Assembly: GCA_947500505.1 (NCBI GenBank)
Contig: CANMSL010000005.1
Location: 124,001 to 188,000 of the forward strand
Direction: 5' to 3'
From: an uncultured Aquimarina sp.
GTDB taxonomy: Bacteria > Bacteroidota > Bacteroidia > Flavobacteriales > Flavobacteriaceae
Length of the DNA: 64,000 nucleotides
Shown: in pieces, positions 47,072 to 56,843 of the stretch
How the letters are laid out: every line of letters begins with the position of its first letter
How positions within the stretch are numbered: position 1 is the first letter of the stretch
The notes under the pieces: model-generated
Seen by the model: the letters and a program-made list of their open reading frames with translations, nothing else
What the model was told of the DNA's origin: nothing
The model's database searches: none
Program-made: the position numbers and the translations under genes

Positions 47072-47806
47072 CTAATGTTTCGTGATATCTCCTGATCCTG
47101 AAACTTTTTTATCTTCTCTTTCTGGATTTCCCTTATAATCAATATCTCCCGAACCAGTCACACGTGCTTTTATAGAAGAGGTAGAGGTGACCTTAACATC
47201 TCCCGAACCAGTCACGGATGCCACTACATCTTTTGCCTTCAGGTCATACGCTTTTACATCTCCTGACCCCGTTACTTTGCATTCTAGGTTGTTTGCTGAT
47301 CCCCTTAATACAAGATCTCCGCTACCCGAAACAGAACTTTCTATGTAGTTAGCTTCTACGGCAAGTCTTACATCTCCGGAGCCAGAAACACTTGTTTTAA
47401 AATCCCTGGCTTTAATAACATCATCGCTATAAATATCTCCTGATCCTGATAAACTTACTCTATTTAAATCGGTAAATGGAACTGTAATTATTAGTTTTCT
47501 ACCTTTACTGACCTTCAGGTAATACCCTTTTTCAACGTATATCTTTAGAGCTTCTCCGTCGATTTCTGTCTTTACATACGGGATAAGATTGCTTTCTCCC
47601 TCTATTGTGACTTTTCCTTCAGTTCCTGATACAAGAGAAACATCCAGATTTCCTTTTACATAAACCTGATCATAATCCGATAGGTTTCTGGTTTTGGTAA
47701 CTGTGTTACCATCGCCTTCTATTTTTTTACCGTTTCCCCACCATTGTGCATTAACAGTTGTAATACTACACAAAGCTAAACTTAAAATGATCGTTACTGT
47801 CCTCAT
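47072..47806 (-). CDS. Secreted head-GIN domain protein with GSGD repeats
   Basis: A 244-residue exported protein: signal peptide at residues 1-20 (ends NAQ) and a head-GIN (DUF2807) auto-adhesin-like region. The short motif GSGD recurs seven times (SLSGSGD, SVSGSGD twice, VTGSGD three times, VSGSGD) with a spacing of about 18-20 residues, as expected for turns of a beta-solenoid. Function in Bacteroidota is unknown. Last gene of the leftward sigma operon, 21 bp after a similar repeat protein. It may lie at the cell surface. Confidence 0.85.
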   Translation of the reverse strand: MRTVTIILSLALCSITTVNAQWWGNGKKIEGDGNTVTKTRNLSDYDQVYVKGNLDVSLVSGTEGKVTIEGESNLIPYVKTEIDGEALKIYVEKGYYLKVSKGRKLIITVPFTDLNRVSLSGSGDIYSDDVIKARDFKTSVSGSGDVRLAVEANYIESSVSGSGDLVLRGSANNLECKVTGSGDVKAYDLKAKDVVASVTGSGDVKVTSTSSIKARVTGSGDIDYKGNPEREDKKVSGSGDITKH

Positions 47807-47827
47807 AATTGATTGAATATTTGATGA

Positions 47828-48928
47828 TTAATTTTGTTTTAATTTTACTCCTCCGTAACTTGTTGAAATGTCAATAGAATTTCCACTGTTTTTCTGACCT
47901 CGATAACCACGATAATCTTTACTGGAATTCTCTTTACTCTTTTTCATAATATCCACACCGTCATCAAGGTTGATACCTCCATATGATGTTCTTATCGTAA
48001 AATCAAAGTTGAAATTTGAACTATATCCGATACTTACGCCTGTATAATCAGTTCGTATCGTTACATTTTTTGTAGTAGATGTCAAGTTCTTAATATCTAT
48101 CGAACCATAATCTGAGTTTATATTAACTGAATTACTTACATTACCAATATTAGTATCTAGGTAGTCTCCGTTTCCTTTAAATACATCCACATTTTCAACC
48201 TTTAAACTCCCATAATCACAGTTGTAATTTAGTTCTTTTACGGTCATTATTTTTGATTGTGAGTAATCTGCATTGAGAAGTATTTCTTCGCCTTTTTCTA
48301 AAGTAAAGTCAGAATAATCTGCACTGATTTTACCGTTTTTCATATACTTAATAGTACTGTTGTGTGTATAATCAATATTGATGTAATTGTCATTGCCCAG
48401 CAATTCTCCTACAATTATCTGCCCATAATCACAATTAATTTTAGCATTACCCTTTATTTTATCAACGGTAATACTTCCGTAATCATTATTCAGGTCTATA
48501 CTGTTTGTGGCCGGAACTTTTACTATATAATTGATTTCCATCTTCAGATTACTACCTCCCCAGCCATCAGAAAACTTTGACCACCAGGATTTGCCATCTT
48601 TATTAAAGGTTGTTCTCGCACTAACCATTTGAGAATTAGCATCAAAAACTACATTAATGTCCTCTAGTTTTTCAATTACTTTGTCTTCATCATTACCATT
48701 AACTTTAATAGTAATTTCCAGAACAATTTTATTCTGATCCCAGGAAGTGATATCCAGATTTCCATAGTCATTGCTTATTTTTAATAATGCATCACTATTT
48801 ACCGAAAATTCTTTTTTCAATGATTTTTCTTTAGTATACTTTCCTTTCCCTTTAGTAGCTACACTTGCTAAAGAAATAGCAGGAACTAAAAATAGTAAAC
48901 ATAATATGTTATAGTATATTGGTTTCAT
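47828..48928 (-). CDS. Secreted beta-solenoid repeat protein (DUF4097-like)
   Basis: A 366-residue exported protein with a signal peptide (residues 1-22). From about residue 50 a short motif recurs about nine times, with core NDYG, CDYG, ADYS, SDYG or TSYG followed by alternating hydrophobic residues (for example NDYGNLDITS, SDYGSIDIKN, TSYGGVKLKQ). This fits a beta-solenoid of the DUF4097/adhesin type. No catalytic motif is seen. Its start overlaps the preceding anti-sigma-like gene by 20 bp, so it is probably under sigma control. Confidence 0.75.
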   Translation of the reverse strand: MKPIYYNILCLLFLVPAISLASVATKGKGKYTKEKSLKKEFSVNSDALLKISNDYGNLDITSWDQNKIVLEITIKVNGNDEDKVIEKLEDINVVFDANSQMVSARTTFNKDGKSWWSKFSDGWGGSNLKMEINYIVKVPATNSIDLNNDYGSITVDKIKGNAKINCDYGQIIVGELLGNDNYINIDYTHNSTIKYMKNGKISADYSDFTLEKGEEILLNADYSQSKIMTVKELNYNCDYGSLKVENVDVFKGNGDYLDTNIGNVSNSVNINSDYGSIDIKNLTSTTKNVTIRTDYTGVSIGYSSNFNFDFTIRTSYGGINLDDGVDIMKKSKENSSKDYRGYRGQKNSGNSIDISTSYGGVKLKQN

Positions 48929-49472
48929 TTTCTAATATTTTTAATGTTTTAATATTTTTAATTTTTTCTAGAACTTCTTCCAGTAATAAAGCACGTTTCT
49001 GAAAGTTTTTAACCATAGCGCTGATTACTCTCTTATCATTACTACTTTTGACCAGGTCTTTTTTCAGAATTTCATAACTAGATTCTAGTTTTTCTAATTG
49101 TTTCATTGCATCGACAACCAATTGTGCTGTTTCTGCAGAAGATTTTTTGTCTATTTCTTCTAGTTGCGTTTTAATTGCAACGGTAAAGAAATTCTGGGTA
49201 TCCTCCATTTGCGGAGAAACACTTGCCAGATCGGCTTTTTCATTGGTATTTGATAGCGAAGCTATGGATATCATACCAATAAGTAACGTAATTGAAGCTG
49301 CTATAGCTAATGACCTGGTCCAATTTCGTTTCTTAGGTGCTAATGCAACTACTTTATTTTGTTCCTGTAGTTTTTCTAAAAAACGTACTTTATGATCAGC
49401 TGATGGCTCATAAATATCAAGTTGATTTTCCATACGCTCGAATAATTTTTCTATTTCATCTTCGGTTTTCAT
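48909..49472 (-). CDS. Probable anti-sigma factor, single membrane segment
   Basis: A 187-residue protein from the ATG at 49472, which overlaps the sigma stop as ATGA; upstream in-frame codons would lie in the sigma gene. Residues 1-50 are acidic and helical (EDEIEKLFERMENQ), a membrane helix follows near residues 62-82 (LAIAASITLLIGMISIASL), and the remaining periplasmic part is helical. This layout and the coupling to an ECF sigma gene suggest an anti-sigma factor; no zinc-binding HxxxCxxC motif is present. Function is inferred from position. Confidence 0.7.
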   Translation of the reverse strand: MKTEDEIEKLFERMENQLDIYEPSADHKVRFLEKLQEQNKVVALAPKKRNWTRSLAIAASITLLIGMISIASLSNTNEKADLASVSPQMEDTQNFFTVAIKTQLEEIDKKSSAETAQLVVDAMKQLEKLESSYEILKKDLVKSSNDKRVISAMVKNFQKRALLLEEVLEKIKNIKTLKILENETNIL

Positions 49473-50020
49473 GTAACTAGTAATTTTTTTCGTAAACTTT
49501 CTTTCGCGCGAGAAATAAGTGTACGACAATTGGAATACGAAATATTCAAAATTTCACAAATCTCTTCATAATCATACCCTTCTATTAAATGTAATGATAA
49601 TGCAGTACTATAGCTTTCTTTCAATTCTTTTAGTGTTTTTAAAACTGCATTTGCTTTAACACTGGTTAAGTCCTCTCTTACAACCCCTTCTGTGTCATCT
49701 GTAATCGCATATTCTACGGTTTCTAAAGGGATCTCACCATACATATTGCGCTTACGAGATATTGTAAGACTGGAATTAATAACTATTTTTTTTAACCAGG
49801 AACCAAATAACCTATTATCTTCTAACATCGACAGCTTTGTGAAAGCCATTAAAAATGCTTCTTGCATAATGTCTTCAGCTTCTGCAGAATCCTTTATAAT
49901 CCTGTATGCACTATTATACATAGCTTTATAATATCGATTATAAATTTCCATCTGCGCTCCCTGATCGCATCTTCGGCACCTTTCTATCAGTTGCTCGATA
50001 TTTAGTTCGGTTAGTGTCAA
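49469..50020 (-). CDS. ECF-type RNA polymerase sigma factor
   Basis: A 183-residue group IV sigma factor. Region 2 covers about residues 20-85 (YNRYYKAMYNSAYRII, then SAEAEDIMQEAFLMAF, the -10 binding helix) and region 4 about 125-180 (LIEGYDYEEICEILNISYSNCRTLISRAK), the helix-turn-helix. It is the first gene of a leftward operon with an anti-sigma-like gene and two secreted repeat proteins, so it likely controls an envelope response. Divergent from lon across a 221-bp spacer. Confidence 0.92.
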   Translation of the reverse strand: MTLTELNIEQLIERCRRCDQGAQMEIYNRYYKAMYNSAYRIIKDSAEAEDIMQEAFLMAFTKLSMLEDNRLFGSWLKKIVINSSLTISRKRNMYGEIPLETVEYAITDDTEGVVREDLTSVKANAVLKTLKELKESYSTALSLHLIEGYDYEEICEILNISYSNCRTLISRAKESLRKKLLVT

Positions 50021-50241
50021 AAAAAACTTCAGTTTACTTTACTTAAAGATATACATAGTTCTATTTTGTTACAGTTTTTTAATATTTTTTTTGAAGTTTA
50101 TGGCATAACAATTGAAATATATAAGTAGAATCATTCATAATTAGCTTATTTTGTTAGTCTTAATGGTTCTAAAATCAGTTTTACTAAATTTTTAAAGATT
50201 GTTGTTTTGTCTTAATGACAGAATGACCTTGATATATACTT

Positions 50242-52692
50242 ATGACGAAATCTAAATTAACAACGCTTGACAGTTTGTCATTACAAGGAATAAATGAGGA
50301 TGCAGAACTAATTCCTTTAATGACACCTGAAGACGAAGAAGAAATAGACAAAGAAGATTTACCAGAGATACTTTCTATATTACCACTTAGAAATACTGTA
50401 TTATTTCCGGGTGTTGTAATTCCTATTACGGCAGGACGTGATAAATCTATCAAACTTCTGAATGAAGCTAATAACGGAAATAAGACTATTGGTGTAGTTT
50501 CTCAAAAAGAAGAAGAAGTAGAAAATCCTACTTCTAAAGACATCAATAAAGTAGGGGTGGTAGCCAGGATCTTAAGAGTTCTAAAGATGCCCGACGGGAA
50601 TACTACTGTGATTTTACAAGGAAAGAAAAGATTTAAAATAGACAGTATTCTCGAAGAGGATCCGTATATCAAAGCAAGAGTATTGGAAGTGCCTGAAAAC
50701 AGACCTTCTAAAGAAAATCAGGAGTTTAATACGATTATTGATTCTATCAAAGAGCTCGCACTGGAAATTATAAAAGAAAGCCCTAATATTCCTTCAGAAG
50801 CTTCTTTCGCAATAAAAAATATAGAAAGTAATTCCTTTCTGATCAATTTTGTGTCTTCTAATCTCAATTTGCCTGTAGAAGAGAAACAAAAAATATTAGA
50901 AATAGATACTATAAAAGAAAGAGCGCTTGCAACTCTAAAATATATGAATCTCGAGTTTCAGAAATTGGAACTCAGAAATGATATTCAGAATAAGGTGCAG
51001 CACGATATGAGTCAGCAGCAACGTGAATATTTTCTGCATCAGCAAATGAAAACGATCCAGGAAGAACTGGGAGGTGTTTCGCACGAGGATGAAATAGAGG
51101 AGATGCAGGCTCGTAGTAAGGATAAGAAATGGGATGAAAGGGTGAAGAAGCATTTTGATAAAGAGTTGTCCAAAATGCGCCGTATGAATCCCCAGGTAGC
51201 AGAATATTCTATTCAGCGTAATTATCTCGATTTATTTTTGGATCTGCCTTGGAATGAATTTAGTAAGGATAAATTTGACCTGAAAAGAGCAAAAAGGATA
51301 CTGGATAGGGATCATTATGGACTAGATGAAGTAAAAAGGCGTATCATTGAATATTTGGCAGTGCTTAAGCTAAGAAATGATATGAAATCCCCTATTCTTT
51401 GTCTGTATGGACCACCGGGAGTAGGTAAGACATCTTTAGGAAAATCTATTGCAGAAGCTTTAGGACGCGAATATGTGCGGATCTCCTTAGGAGGTTTAAG
51501 AGATGAAGCCGAGATCCGTGGTCATCGAAAAACTTATATTGGAGCAATGCCCGGAAGAATTATCCAGAGTCTTAAAAAAGCAGGTACGAGCAATCCGGTT
51601 TTTGTTTTGGATGAAATTGACAAACTATCTATGGGTAATCAGGGAGATCCTTCTTCTGCATTATTGGAAGTCTTAGATCCTGAACAAAATTCTGAGTTTC
51701 ACGATAATTTCCTTGAAATGGGATTTGATCTGTCTAAGGTAATGTTTATTGCCACTTCGAATAGTCTAAATACAATTCAACCGGCCTTACGTGATCGTAT
51801 GGAGATTATTAATGTAACCGGTTATACTATTGAAGAAAAGGTAGAGATCGCAAAACAACACCTACTACCTAAACAATTGGTAGAGCATGGTTTAGATAAA
51901 TCACACCTTAGAATTGGAAAAGCTCAATTAGAAAAAATTGTAGAAGGATATACTAGAGAATCCGGTGTACGTGGTTTAGAAAAACAAATAGCCAAGATGG
52001 TTCGGTATGCAGCAAAAAACATTGCAATGGAAGAACCATACAATATTAAAGTTAGCAATGAAGATGTTACCGAAGTACTTGGGATCCCGAGATTGGAGCG
52101 CGATAAATATGAGAATAATGAAGTAGCTGGTGTTGTGACAGGTTTGGCCTGGACAAGTGTAGGAGGTGATATATTGTTCATAGAATCAATCCTCTCTAAG
52201 GGAAAAGGAAATCTTACCATTACCGGGAACCTGGGTAAAGTGATGAAAGAATCAGCTACGATTGCTATGGAGTACATCAAAGCGAATGCGGATGTTTTAG
52301 GTATCAGTCAAGATATTTTTAGCAACTACAATGTGCATATTCATGTTCCGGAAGGAGCTACCCCAAAAGATGGCCCAAGTGCAGGAATAACGATGTTGAC
52401 TTCGTTAGTGTCTCTATTCACTCAAAGAAAAGTGAAGAAGAGTATTGCTATGACCGGAGAGATCACTTTAAGAGGTAAAGTATTACCGGTAGGAGGAATT
52501 AAAGAAAAGATTCTTGCAGCCAAAAGAGCACATATAAAAGAAATATTATTATGTGAGGATAACAAAAGAGATATAGATGAAATAAAACCTGAATATCTCA
52601 AAGGTTTAACATTTCACTATGTAAAAGAAATGAGTGAAGTGTTAGAATTGGCTTTAACCAAAGGTAAGGTCAAGAACGCAAAACAGCTGTAA
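50242..52692 (+). CDS. lon: ATP-dependent protease Lon
   Basis: Homohexameric AAA+ serine protease that degrades misfolded and regulatory proteins. The 816-residue protein has the N-terminal LAN domain (about 45-245, [16 protein letters not shown]), a coiled linker, the AAA+ domain with Walker [10 protein letters not shown] near residue 393 and Walker [10 protein letters not shown] near 456, and the C-terminal protease domain with the catalytic Ser in [10 protein letters not shown] near 713 and the catalytic Lys in [13 protein letters not shown] near 757. Full length. Stand-alone gene. Confidence 0.96.
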   Translation: MTKSKLTTLDSLSLQGINEDAELIPLMTPEDEEEIDKEDLPEILSILPLRNTVLFPGVVIPITAGRDKSIKLLNEANNGNKTIGVVSQKEEEVENPTSKDINKVGVVARILRVLKMPDGNTTVILQGKKRFKIDSILEEDPYIKARVLEVPENRPSKENQEFNTIIDSIKELALEIIKESPNIPSEASFAIKNIESNSFLINFVSSNLNLPVEEKQKILEIDTIKERALATLKYMNLEFQKLELRNDIQNKVQHDMSQQQREYFLHQQMKTIQEELGGVSHEDEIEEMQARSKDKKWDERVKKHFDKELSKMRRMNPQVAEYSIQRNYLDLFLDLPWNEFSKDKFDLKRAKRILDRDHYGLDEVKRRIIEYLAVLKLRNDMKSPILCLYGPPGVGKTSLGKSIAEALGREYVRISLGGLRDEAEIRGHRKTYIGAMPGRIIQSLKKAGTSNPVFVLDEIDKLSMGNQGDPSSALLEVLDPEQNSEFHDNFLEMGFDLSKVMFIATSNSLNTIQPALRDRMEIINVTGYTIEEKVEIAKQHLLPKQLVEHGLDKSHLRIGKAQLEKIVEGYTRESGVRGLEKQIAKMVRYAAKNIAMEEPYNIKVSNEDVTEVLGIPRLERDKYENNEVAGVVTGLAWTSVGGDILFIESILSKGKGNLTITGNLGKVMKESATIAMEYIKANADVLGISQDIFSNYNVHIHVPEGATPKDGPSAGITMLTSLVSLFTQRKVKKSIAMTGEITLRGKVLPVGGIKEKILAAKRAHIKEILLCEDNKRDIDEIKPEYLKGLTFHYVKEMSEVLELALTKGKVKNAKQL

Positions 52693-53257
52693 TCATTTTT
52701 TTTTAGGTTATATACGTTTCCTGAGTTCTGTTTTTTTATTGATTTTACTGGCTTAGAAATAGCTGTAATCAAAAAATATAAAAAAAGATGTAACAAAATT
52801 TAGCATAGAACGTCTAGTAAGTATAAGCAGTAAAGAAATCAACAATATCTTTTACCAGATATGCAGAATTAGAATAGATGCTTAAAAGAGGGTTTATCCT
52901 GATACTTCTTGGGATGAGCGCTTTTCTTATTTTATAGGCGAAATGAACTATTTTGTCATACTTATTTTGCGGTTTACACGCAGACAACTTTTATTTATTT
53001 AGTTTATTTTTATAGTATAAATAAAGTTTTATTTAAAGAAACGTTTTTTCGTTAACCAACGAATGTATTACACACGAAAAATCTCTTAAAACCTGAAATT
53101 AGAGAGAAACTTTTTTCAAAATAGCAGAATTACTCACTTTGTAGAAGTAGGTTAGCTCTCTAAAAAGTTTTGATGAAGCGGGATTGTTGATAGCATTCCC
53201 GTTTTTGTTTACATTATATTCCTAATAAGCTAAAAAATAGTATTAATCTTGCATATT
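52693..53257. other. Gene-free spacer after lon, possible small transcript
   Basis: No coding frame of any length is convincing. A terminator-like hairpin lies near the right end (listed separately), without an annotated gene before it, so a short untranslated RNA ending there is possible. The left half is AT-rich and shows nothing. Confidence 0.35.
53179..53206 (+). terminator. Terminator-like hairpin without upstream gene
   Basis: CGGGA at 53179-53183 pairs with TCCCG at 53197-53201 and is followed by TTTTT. The stem may extend inward by one pair past a T-T mismatch. It precedes the RlmI-like gene by about 50 bp. Confidence 0.5.
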
Positions 53258-54472
53258 ATGAATATAGTTCCCGATATCCAACCCCAAAGATTAGCAATAA
53301 AACTTAAACCATCTGCAGAGAAGATGGTGATGAGAGGACATCCTTGGATTTTTGAAAACAGCATCATAAAACAAAATACACAAGGTAGTGCAGGAGATCT
53401 GGCCATTATCTATAGTGCTAAAAAGAATACGATATTGGCCATTGGTTTATATGATCCTTATTCACCAATAAGAATAAAACTCATTCAATTTAGGAAGACG
53501 GCACAGATTAACGACCACTGGTTTCATCATAAAATCCGGGAAGCATATACAATTAGAGAGCCTTTATTAAAAACTGAAACCAATAGTTACCGATTGTTGT
53601 TTGGTGAAAATGATCAAATGCCCGGTTGTATCGCTGATGTATACGATACTGTTTTAGTGATTAAGCTGTACTCGCATATTTGGTTTCCGTATCTGAATTG
53701 GATCATTCCACATTTGATAAAAGAATCAAACTGTAAAACCGTGGTGATGAGGCTAAGCAGGGCTTTGCAAACCACAGGAGAAACATTCGGAATCAAAGAT
53801 GGTAAAGTAATCTATGGAAATTTAGAAAATGACGTGGTTGTTTTCAAAGAACATGGAGTGTTATTTTCTGCTAATGTTATTAAAGGACATAAAACAGGAT
53901 ATTTTTTGGATCATCGCCATAATCGTAAGCGGGTAGGCGATCTGTCTAGTGGAAAAACAGTATTGGATGTATTTTCGTATGCAGGAGGTTTCTCTGTACA
54001 TGCGTTAGCCGGCGGTGCCAAAGAGGTTATAAGTTTAGATATCAGTAAACAAGCACTGGAGATGGCTAAAAAAAATGCTTCTTTAAATAAACATAAAGGA
54101 AATCATCAAATAATGGTTGCTGATGCCTTTGACGGGCTACAGGAACTTAGAAATCATAAAAAGAAGTTTGATATAGTAGTGATAGATCCACCTTCATTTG
54201 CAAAAAGAGAAAGTGAAATCGAAAAAGCCAAGCACAGTTATGCCAGGCTTGCCAGGTTAGGTGTTCAGTTAGTTAAAAAAGAGGGTATTTTGGTACTAGC
54301 CTCTTGTTCGTCGAGAGTTTTAGCTGAAACATTTTTTGAAATTTGCGAAGAAAATATTTCCAATTCCGGAAGAGATTTTACAATATTAGAAAAAACGTAT
54401 CATGATACGGATCATCCGATTACCTTTCCGGAAGGAGCATATCTGAAATGCGGGTATTATCAGCTGGTCTAG
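53258..54472 (+). CDS. RlmI-like class I rRNA methyltransferase
   Basis: Predicted SAM-dependent cytosine-C5 methyltransferase of 23S rRNA. The 404-residue protein has an N-terminal PUA domain (about residues 8-90: KLKPSAEKMVMRGHPWIFENSI), the EEHGV-like KEHGVLFSANVIKGHKTGYFLDHRHNR segment split near 205-230, the SAM motif VLDVFSYAGGFSVHA near 235 and the DPPSFAK catalytic loop near 312 with a later Ser/Cys motif ASCSS. I use the ATG at 53258; a TTG three codons upstream is also open. Ordinary housekeeping gene. Confidence 0.88.
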   Translation: MNIVPDIQPQRLAIKLKPSAEKMVMRGHPWIFENSIIKQNTQGSAGDLAIIYSAKKNTILAIGLYDPYSPIRIKLIQFRKTAQINDHWFHHKIREAYTIREPLLKTETNSYRLLFGENDQMPGCIADVYDTVLVIKLYSHIWFPYLNWIIPHLIKESNCKTVVMRLSRALQTTGETFGIKDGKVIYGNLENDVVVFKEHGVLFSANVIKGHKTGYFLDHRHNRKRVGDLSSGKTVLDVFSYAGGFSVHALAGGAKEVISLDISKQALEMAKKNASLNKHKGNHQIMVADAFDGLQELRNHKKKFDIVVIDPPSFAKRESEIEKAKHSYARLARLGVQLVKKEGILVLASCSSRVLAETFFEICEENISNSGRDFTILEKTYHDTDHPITFPEGAYLKCGYYQLV

Positions 54473-54657
54473 TAATATACTATGTAAACCGGTTGTGCAT
54501 TTTGAAAGAAATGTTAAAAAAAGCGTCAATTCGAATTTTGAATAAAATAATTAAAATACACAACGGCTTATGTAATATATAATCAACGAAAGGTCGAAGT
54601 ATGATAATGTTATTTAACATACTTCAACCCAATGTGATTGCTACTGTAGAGTATCGA

Positions 54658-55068
54658 TTAATGTCTTCCGAAGACATGAACTTTTGCACGTCTTCCGGAT
54701 AAATTTTTAGTGTCGTAAAAAAATGTAATATCTCTGATGATACGTTTAGTACCTTCTAGATCAATAATTCGTGTTGCTCCTCCTTTACCGAAGTTTTTTC
54801 TAACCTGTATGAGTTGTTTCTCACCATTACCATATTGTACCACAATTCGATGCATATTCAGGGAACCATTAGTTACTTTTATCTTTAACTTCTTAAAAGC
54901 ACCATCACGTGCAGTTACTTTTATTACGTCGCGATCTATTCTGTAGTTTACATTTCTGGTACCTAAATGTTCCCATTTCCCAATACTGGAAACGGTGAAA
55001 CTACTTCCGATTAAAAAGATTATAAGTAAGAAGGACAATGCTGGTTTTTGAATTCTTATGTTCATCAT
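54658..55068 (-). CDS. Secreted small protein (DUF2541-like)
   Basis: A 136-residue exported protein. The signal peptide covers about residues 1-28 (SFLLIIFLIGSSFTVSS). The mature part is all-beta in character, with alternating segments WEHLGTRNVNYRIDRDVIKV, FKKLKIKVTNG and IRDITFFYDTKNL, and ends with RAKVHVFGRH. The pattern resembles DUF2541-type proteins of unknown role, but I am not sure of the family. Not coupled to its neighbours. Confidence 0.65.
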   Translation of the reverse strand: MMNIRIQKPALSFLLIIFLIGSSFTVSSIGKWEHLGTRNVNYRIDRDVIKVTARDGAFKKLKIKVTNGSLNMHRIVVQYGNGEKQLIQVRKNFGKGGATRIIDLEGTKRIIRDITFFYDTKNLSGRRAKVHVFGRH

Positions 55069-55244
55069 AGTACAATGTTTAATGTTCTGTAGTATGACTT
55101 ATTAAATAGTAAAAGGTTTAATGGTATGTATAATTTTAGCACAGTACTAAGATCATATGAAAGCAATACACGAGTATACGATGAACCTTTTACTATTATC
55201 TAAGATTTTTAAATCTCAGTATTTGACTAATCCATCCCTGCAAT

Positions 55245-56081
55245 CTAATAAAGGATGTTTAGAGCGATTTTATCCGTATCGGTAAATTCTCCATCCTCGT
55301 TGGGGCCAAAACAAGCTAACATTATAGAATCTTCAAATGGAGATAATGGAGTTCCCGGGATCCATATAGCAGGTGATTCTGCCGGTAGTGGTCCGGTATA
55401 ATTACAACTTTGGCGATTATACCAGTCTTGATGTCTCAATCCGATACAATGTCCTATCTCATGACTTATTACGTGCTCATGTACGTTTACATTGAATGCT
55501 TCTGTCCCAGAATTTATTCGTATCCATTTGTACGGCTCTCCTTGTGCATTAGGAAGACCTGCACTGCCACCACCACTGGTATTATTCACCATATACACCA
55601 CGATATCTGCAGAATTAAAATTGGTACCAAAGGTAAGATTAAAATTAAGCGTATTGGGCAGCGCATTGTAATTATTAACCGCCCAGCTTAATGCAGTTCT
55701 CATTTTTGAAGTAAGAGCAAAACTTCCGCCGGTATATCCTAGAATATCTATATTTCTATTGACAGGAGAGACTATATTTACGTGTCTGTATTGTTTATGG
55801 CCCCCATCCAAAGGCTTTAATTCCGGATAAGAGTCTACGTCGGTAATAGGAACCAGAATATCTCCTGAGACCAGGTATTTCAGGGTTTTTCCGTCTAAGT
55901 TGGTGATTTCTTGTATGGAAACATCATCTATATTTATTCCCAGACTATACAATTTATCTAGCTGCTCCTTAGTAGGTTCCTGAATAGCCTGCTGTGTTTC
56001 CTCGATAATGTCCTTTTTTTGACAAGAGAAGATCATTGCCAACACGATTGCAATAAATGCAAATAATTTGATTGTTTTCAT
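55245..56081 (-). CDS. M57-like zinc metalloprotease lipoprotein (HEIGH)
   Basis: A 278-residue lipoprotein: lipobox IFSC with Cys20, a pro-like region (about 25-95) and a metalloprotease domain. The zinc motif is HEIGHCIGLRH at residues 207-217 (HExxHxxGxxH), with the catalytic Glu208. This is the 'dual-action HEIGH' (M57) type known from Bacteroidota and myxobacteria. The late Met-turn candidate is SIMLACFG near 260. It should act outside the cytoplasm. Stand-alone gene. Confidence 0.88.
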   Translation of the reverse strand: MKTIKLFAFIAIVLAMIFSCQKKDIIEETQQAIQEPTKEQLDKLYSLGINIDDVSIQEITNLDGKTLKYLVSGDILVPITDVDSYPELKPLDGGHKQYRHVNIVSPVNRNIDILGYTGGSFALTSKMRTALSWAVNNYNALPNTLNFNLTFGTNFNSADIVVYMVNNTSGGGSAGLPNAQGEPYKWIRINSGTEAFNVNVHEHVISHEIGHCIGLRHQDWYNRQSCNYTGPLPAESPAIWIPGTPLSPFEDSIMLACFGPNEDGEFTDTDKIALNILY

Positions 56082-56238
56082 TGTAATATATTAGTTATGG
56101 TTACTTATAAAGTTATTTTATCTTAAAGCAGGCGTCGATGGGTAATTATCTTTTTCAGATATTCAGAATGCACATAAACAAAAGAAATATTTACTATAGT
56201 AGGCGATATAGCAAAAGTAAGAGGAAATGATACCAAAG

Positions 56239-56280
56239 AAAAGGGGAGTAGAACCCTAATCAACGGGTTTATCCCCTTTT
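56239..56280. terminator. Two-part intrinsic terminator hairpin
   Basis: AAAAGGGGA (56239-56247) pairs with TCCCCTTTT (56272-56280), and inside it ACCC (56253-56256) pairs with GGGT (56265-56268). Runs of A and T on both sides would work on either strand. It marks the left border of the GC-rich repeat island. Confidence 0.75.
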
Positions 56281-56321
56281 TTAGATTATGTAAAACCCGG
56301 AATTATCAGTATACAACAGTA

Positions 56322-56722
56322 TAATCTCCACGCTCAGCCTGTATTTCTCCCGAACCCTGGTGTGGCACAATGAGCGAGTCGTAGTGTTACTCGAAGTGAA
56401 AGCGTGTAGGATTTCGACTCCGCGGATGCTGAGCTGTGCCGGGCTTCGAGTACGCGAATGCTGAGCTTCCGCCATAGGCGGACAAGTGTCGAAGTACAGC
56501 CCTCGATTTCCGAAGGGTGAGACTCTCGAACCCTGAGGTGTCACACTGAGCGTGTCGAAGTGTTACTCTAAGGGTGAGTAGTGCGCTTTGGTATGGCAGC
56601 TGTGCGCTGAACGCGCAGTATCATAAATATCAAGCGCACTGCCTAGTGTACTCAGCGCACAGTGGTTAACTTAAAGCGCACAGCTATAAAAACTGAGCGC
56701 TCAGGGTATCCTTGTCCGCGCA
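56322..56722. repeat. GC-rich intergenic repeat island
   Basis: About 400 bp visibly richer in GC than the flanks and without a credible gene. It contains variants of a short unit: CACACTGAGCGTGTCGAAGT near 56547, GGCACAATGAGCGAGTCG near 56364, TCGACTCCGCGGATGCTGAG near 56415 and GCGAATGCTGAG near 56454. From 56575 a second family takes over, with GCGCAC or its complement GTGCGC about six times in 130 bp. Related units recur at 60262-60410. These look like dispersed REP-type elements. Confidence 0.7.
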
Positions 56723-56734
56723 GTGTGAAAAAAT

Positions 56735-56766
56735 AAACCCGCATATCATTTGGTATGCGGGTTTTT
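56735..56766. terminator. Intrinsic terminator
   Basis: AAACCCGCATA (56735-56745) pairs with TATGCGGGTTT (56754-56764), closed by a short loop and followed by T residues. It lies downstream of the leftward pseudogene stop at 56844 and borders the repeat island. Confidence 0.8.
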
Positions 56767-56843
56767 GATTTTTGATGCTAATAATAAATTCTTATGTTCC
56801 TAATCAATTAAGCTATTATTATGAAGAGTGATTGACACGAATT

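Noticed and set aside
56281..56544. Leftward 87-codon open frame in the repeat island
   Set aside because: It reads through the GC-rich repeats, with low-complexity Arg/Ser/Thr composition and no start signal; the same kind of frame appears in the second island.
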